Shown: piece by piece, positions 62,001 through 64,000 of the stretch | Numbering within the stretch: position 1 is the first letter of the stretch | How the letters are laid out: each line of letters starts with the position of its first letter | Source of the DNA: Puffinus mauretanicus | Taxonomy: Eukaryota; Chordata; Aves; Procellariiformes; Procellariidae | NCBI GenBank assembly: GCA_023333565.1 | Contig: JAJKFH010000209.1 | Coordinates: forward strand, 232,001 to 296,000 | DNA length: 64,000 nucleotides | Reading direction: 5' to 3' | The notes under the pieces: generated by a model | Database searches by the model: none | Seen by the model: the letters and a program-made list of their open reading frames with translations, nothing else | Told to the model about the DNA's origin: nothing | Position numbers and translations under genes: made by a program

Positions 62001-64000
62001 GGATTTTGCATGAGTAAGGATTTTTTTTTTCAATTTAAATCCCAAGGTACAATTCTTCTCACCAGTTTGTGCCACTAAACCCAAGGTGAAGCAACATTCC
62101 CAACGATTAATGTCCTCTCAGTAATTTTTATAGCGTATATAGCTGCATCGAAGTTTTTCCCTGTCATTTTCTGTCTTACTTTTTTTTTTTTATTAGAGAA
62201 TATATTTTCTATGCAGACTGAACCTTGCTTAACACTGTGCTTAACACTGCACAAGATTGCAACTTGACAAACGTATATTATTGAATGATGCCATTCATCA
62301 CATTCAGAAACAGAAGTGAAGGCCAATTCCATTTAACAGACAGTGTGAGGACTGCTGCTGCATGCACAAATGGTGCTCTGTAAATGTTGCCCCACTCATT
62401 TATTAAGGCCTGCTTAAAAGAGAACTGTTCTTTGGAGATGGTAGACAAGAATCTAAGATTTTATATTAAAATTTAAAAGAAACATGTTTTTCCCTGAAAA
62501 CATGCTTGAACTCATATAAACTCATAGAAATCAATACAAACTGTTGAGTAGGGAAAAACCATTGCGCTCTCTCACCCAGTGGTGAAATTCAACTTCATGC
62601 TTGTACAGATACACTCCTTTTATATAGGTAACAAAATAAATTTGGGGATTTATTTGGGGATTATCCCAAACCAATCCTCCCCCAAAATTCTTACATGGTA
62701 GGATGTTAGGACAACGTTCATACAAACCGATATAATAATGGTGAAGAACCATGTCTGTGCCTGAGAAAATGTTCAATCTTTTGAAATGAGGACTGAATTC
62801 CCCAGACCCAGACTATTCTAGTAAAAAGTTTTCATCACAGATTTGTGAACTGATGCGTCCCTTTGTTTACTTTCTCTCTGACTCTTTGCTGCTCAGTGTC
62901 CTAACCCAAAGAAGTAAGGAATAAATTATGTCCCACCTAAACTGCTTTGTCATCAGATGCAGGTTTAAAGATAGGTTTGGGAAAGCCCAGGACCTATATT
63001 CTCTACCTTCTGGTTAAATATGTTAGCCATTATAATATAATGTATCAGAAACATTTTGGCCTCCAGAGATACAGTGAGAAAAAACAGAAAGGGATGATTA
63101 GAGAATCAGTCAAGAATAAGAGCGTGAGCTGTAAATCTGTCTTTCACAGGCACCTATGTCAAGACTTTAGAGAGCCTTGACAGGTGTATCACAAGGAAAG
63201 TATATCACAAGGAGGTCATATGAGGGATTGACTGGGAATAGGTATATTCCAGACATGGACATACACTCCTTGTTTTTATAACGAAATGATGTCTTGTTAA
63301 TCCTGACAATTTCAACTTGGAATTTTTCTACCAAAATTCAATTGTTCAAGAATTGCAATATAACATTGAGTCTGATCCATAAATATTACCCCATCAATAA
63401 CCCATATCTGACATTTCAGAGAAAGGTGAAATTCCAGTCACATGCCATCAATTCATTTGTATGTCCTCCAGTACCACCCAGGCCAGACACTAACATTGTA
63501 TTATCTTAGACATATTTGATTTTTTTTTAATAGAGCAGTTTTCTAAAAAAGTTTTATTAGGATAGAAATGGGTTATGGGATTTCAGCAATAGTTTCTATG
63601 AGAAAATTTGAAATAAATATTCTTTTATGCCCATACATAGATCAGATTTTTTTAGAATTTTTATTTTGGGAAAAAAAAGTATAAAATATTGATTTATTAG
63701 CACAAATATGACATTATTTTTACCACCATAAATATTCTGTATTACAACACAGATTGCAAATTATGTAAATAATCACATTCTGCTATTTACATTGTCTTAA
63801 ATTAGAGTCAGTTGAGATAGCTGGATTTTAACTAGTGTGACTGAAAGAAGAATCTCTTCTGGAATAGAAAGCTTTTATAGGTAAGCAGAAATACTCATCT
63901 GTTTAAAAGCCTAAGTGGGGGCTGAGCGTTTCAGGGAATTTGAAAAATTGCTGCCACACAGTCTGAGCACCTGACAGCTTGAACCACCCAAGCAAATGAG
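59011..64000. other. Gene-free AT-rich DNA
   Basis: No gene or transposon was recognised. The stretch 60180-60400 is less AT-rich and could hold a short conserved element or simply a 67-codon chance frame. T-runs occur at about 59640-59651 and 62180-62190. A 12-13 bp direct duplication of GCTTAACACTG lies at about 62226-62249. Open frames to 85 codons on the minus strand show no family features. Confidence 0.5.

Noticed and set aside
1..64000. Novel multi-gene system, CRISPR array, phage or plasmid features
   Set aside because: No regularly spaced repeats, no gene clusters, no bacterial-type genes; everything fits a vertebrate gene desert or large intron.

Overview
The window looks like AT-rich vertebrate nuclear DNA from a bird, most likely a neoavian. 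Three things point there. There are 5'-truncated CR1 LINE fragments, at 17660-17824, 30375-30829 and 41853-41950, all in minus orientation. There is one nearly complete solo LTR of a type I know as widespread in neoavian genomes, at 48495-49093. There are a few very old tetrapod/amniote SINE or LINE tails, at about 28055-28200, 31838-31925 and 34378-34452. Alu, L1 and B-type mammalian repeats are absent. I see no bacterial gene organisation, operons, tRNA or rRNA genes, or CRISPR.

I found no complete protein-coding gene. Open frames of 60 to 127 codons occur on both strands, but in DNA this AT-rich that is about what chance gives, and almost none reads as a known protein. Two stretches deserve more. 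At 40615-41057 (minus) a frame has a good 3' splice acceptor, unusually high local GC and only one internal stop, so it is a candidate terminal exon or a pseudogene. At 10052-10363 (minus) a frame of about 104 codons is open. I cannot name either protein. The window is best described as a gene desert or the inside of a very large intron.

Layout: 1-17.6 kb is plain AT-rich sequence with small hairpins and short tandem duplications. 17.6-22.5 kb holds a CR1 tail and a strong G-quadruplex motif. 22.5-27.0 kb contains several stretches with the texture of conserved non-coding (enhancer-like) DNA, including a perfect nuclear-receptor DR4 site (26625-26640). 27-34.5 kb carries most of the old transposon fossils. 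34.5-41.1 kb has a perfect 42-bp tandem duplication and the candidate exon. 41-54 kb has another CR1 scrap, the solo LTR, a strong hairpin and an AT-palindrome cluster. 54.9-60.4 kb again has enhancer-like texture (54.9-56.1 and 58.6-59.0 kb). The rest is unremarkable.

The conserved-element calls rest on sequence texture alone (no alignment was possible) and should be read as hypotheses. I found no evidence for a novel multi-gene system. The most useful leads are the candidate exon, the DR4 site with its surrounding block, and the LTR that lacks a target-site duplication.
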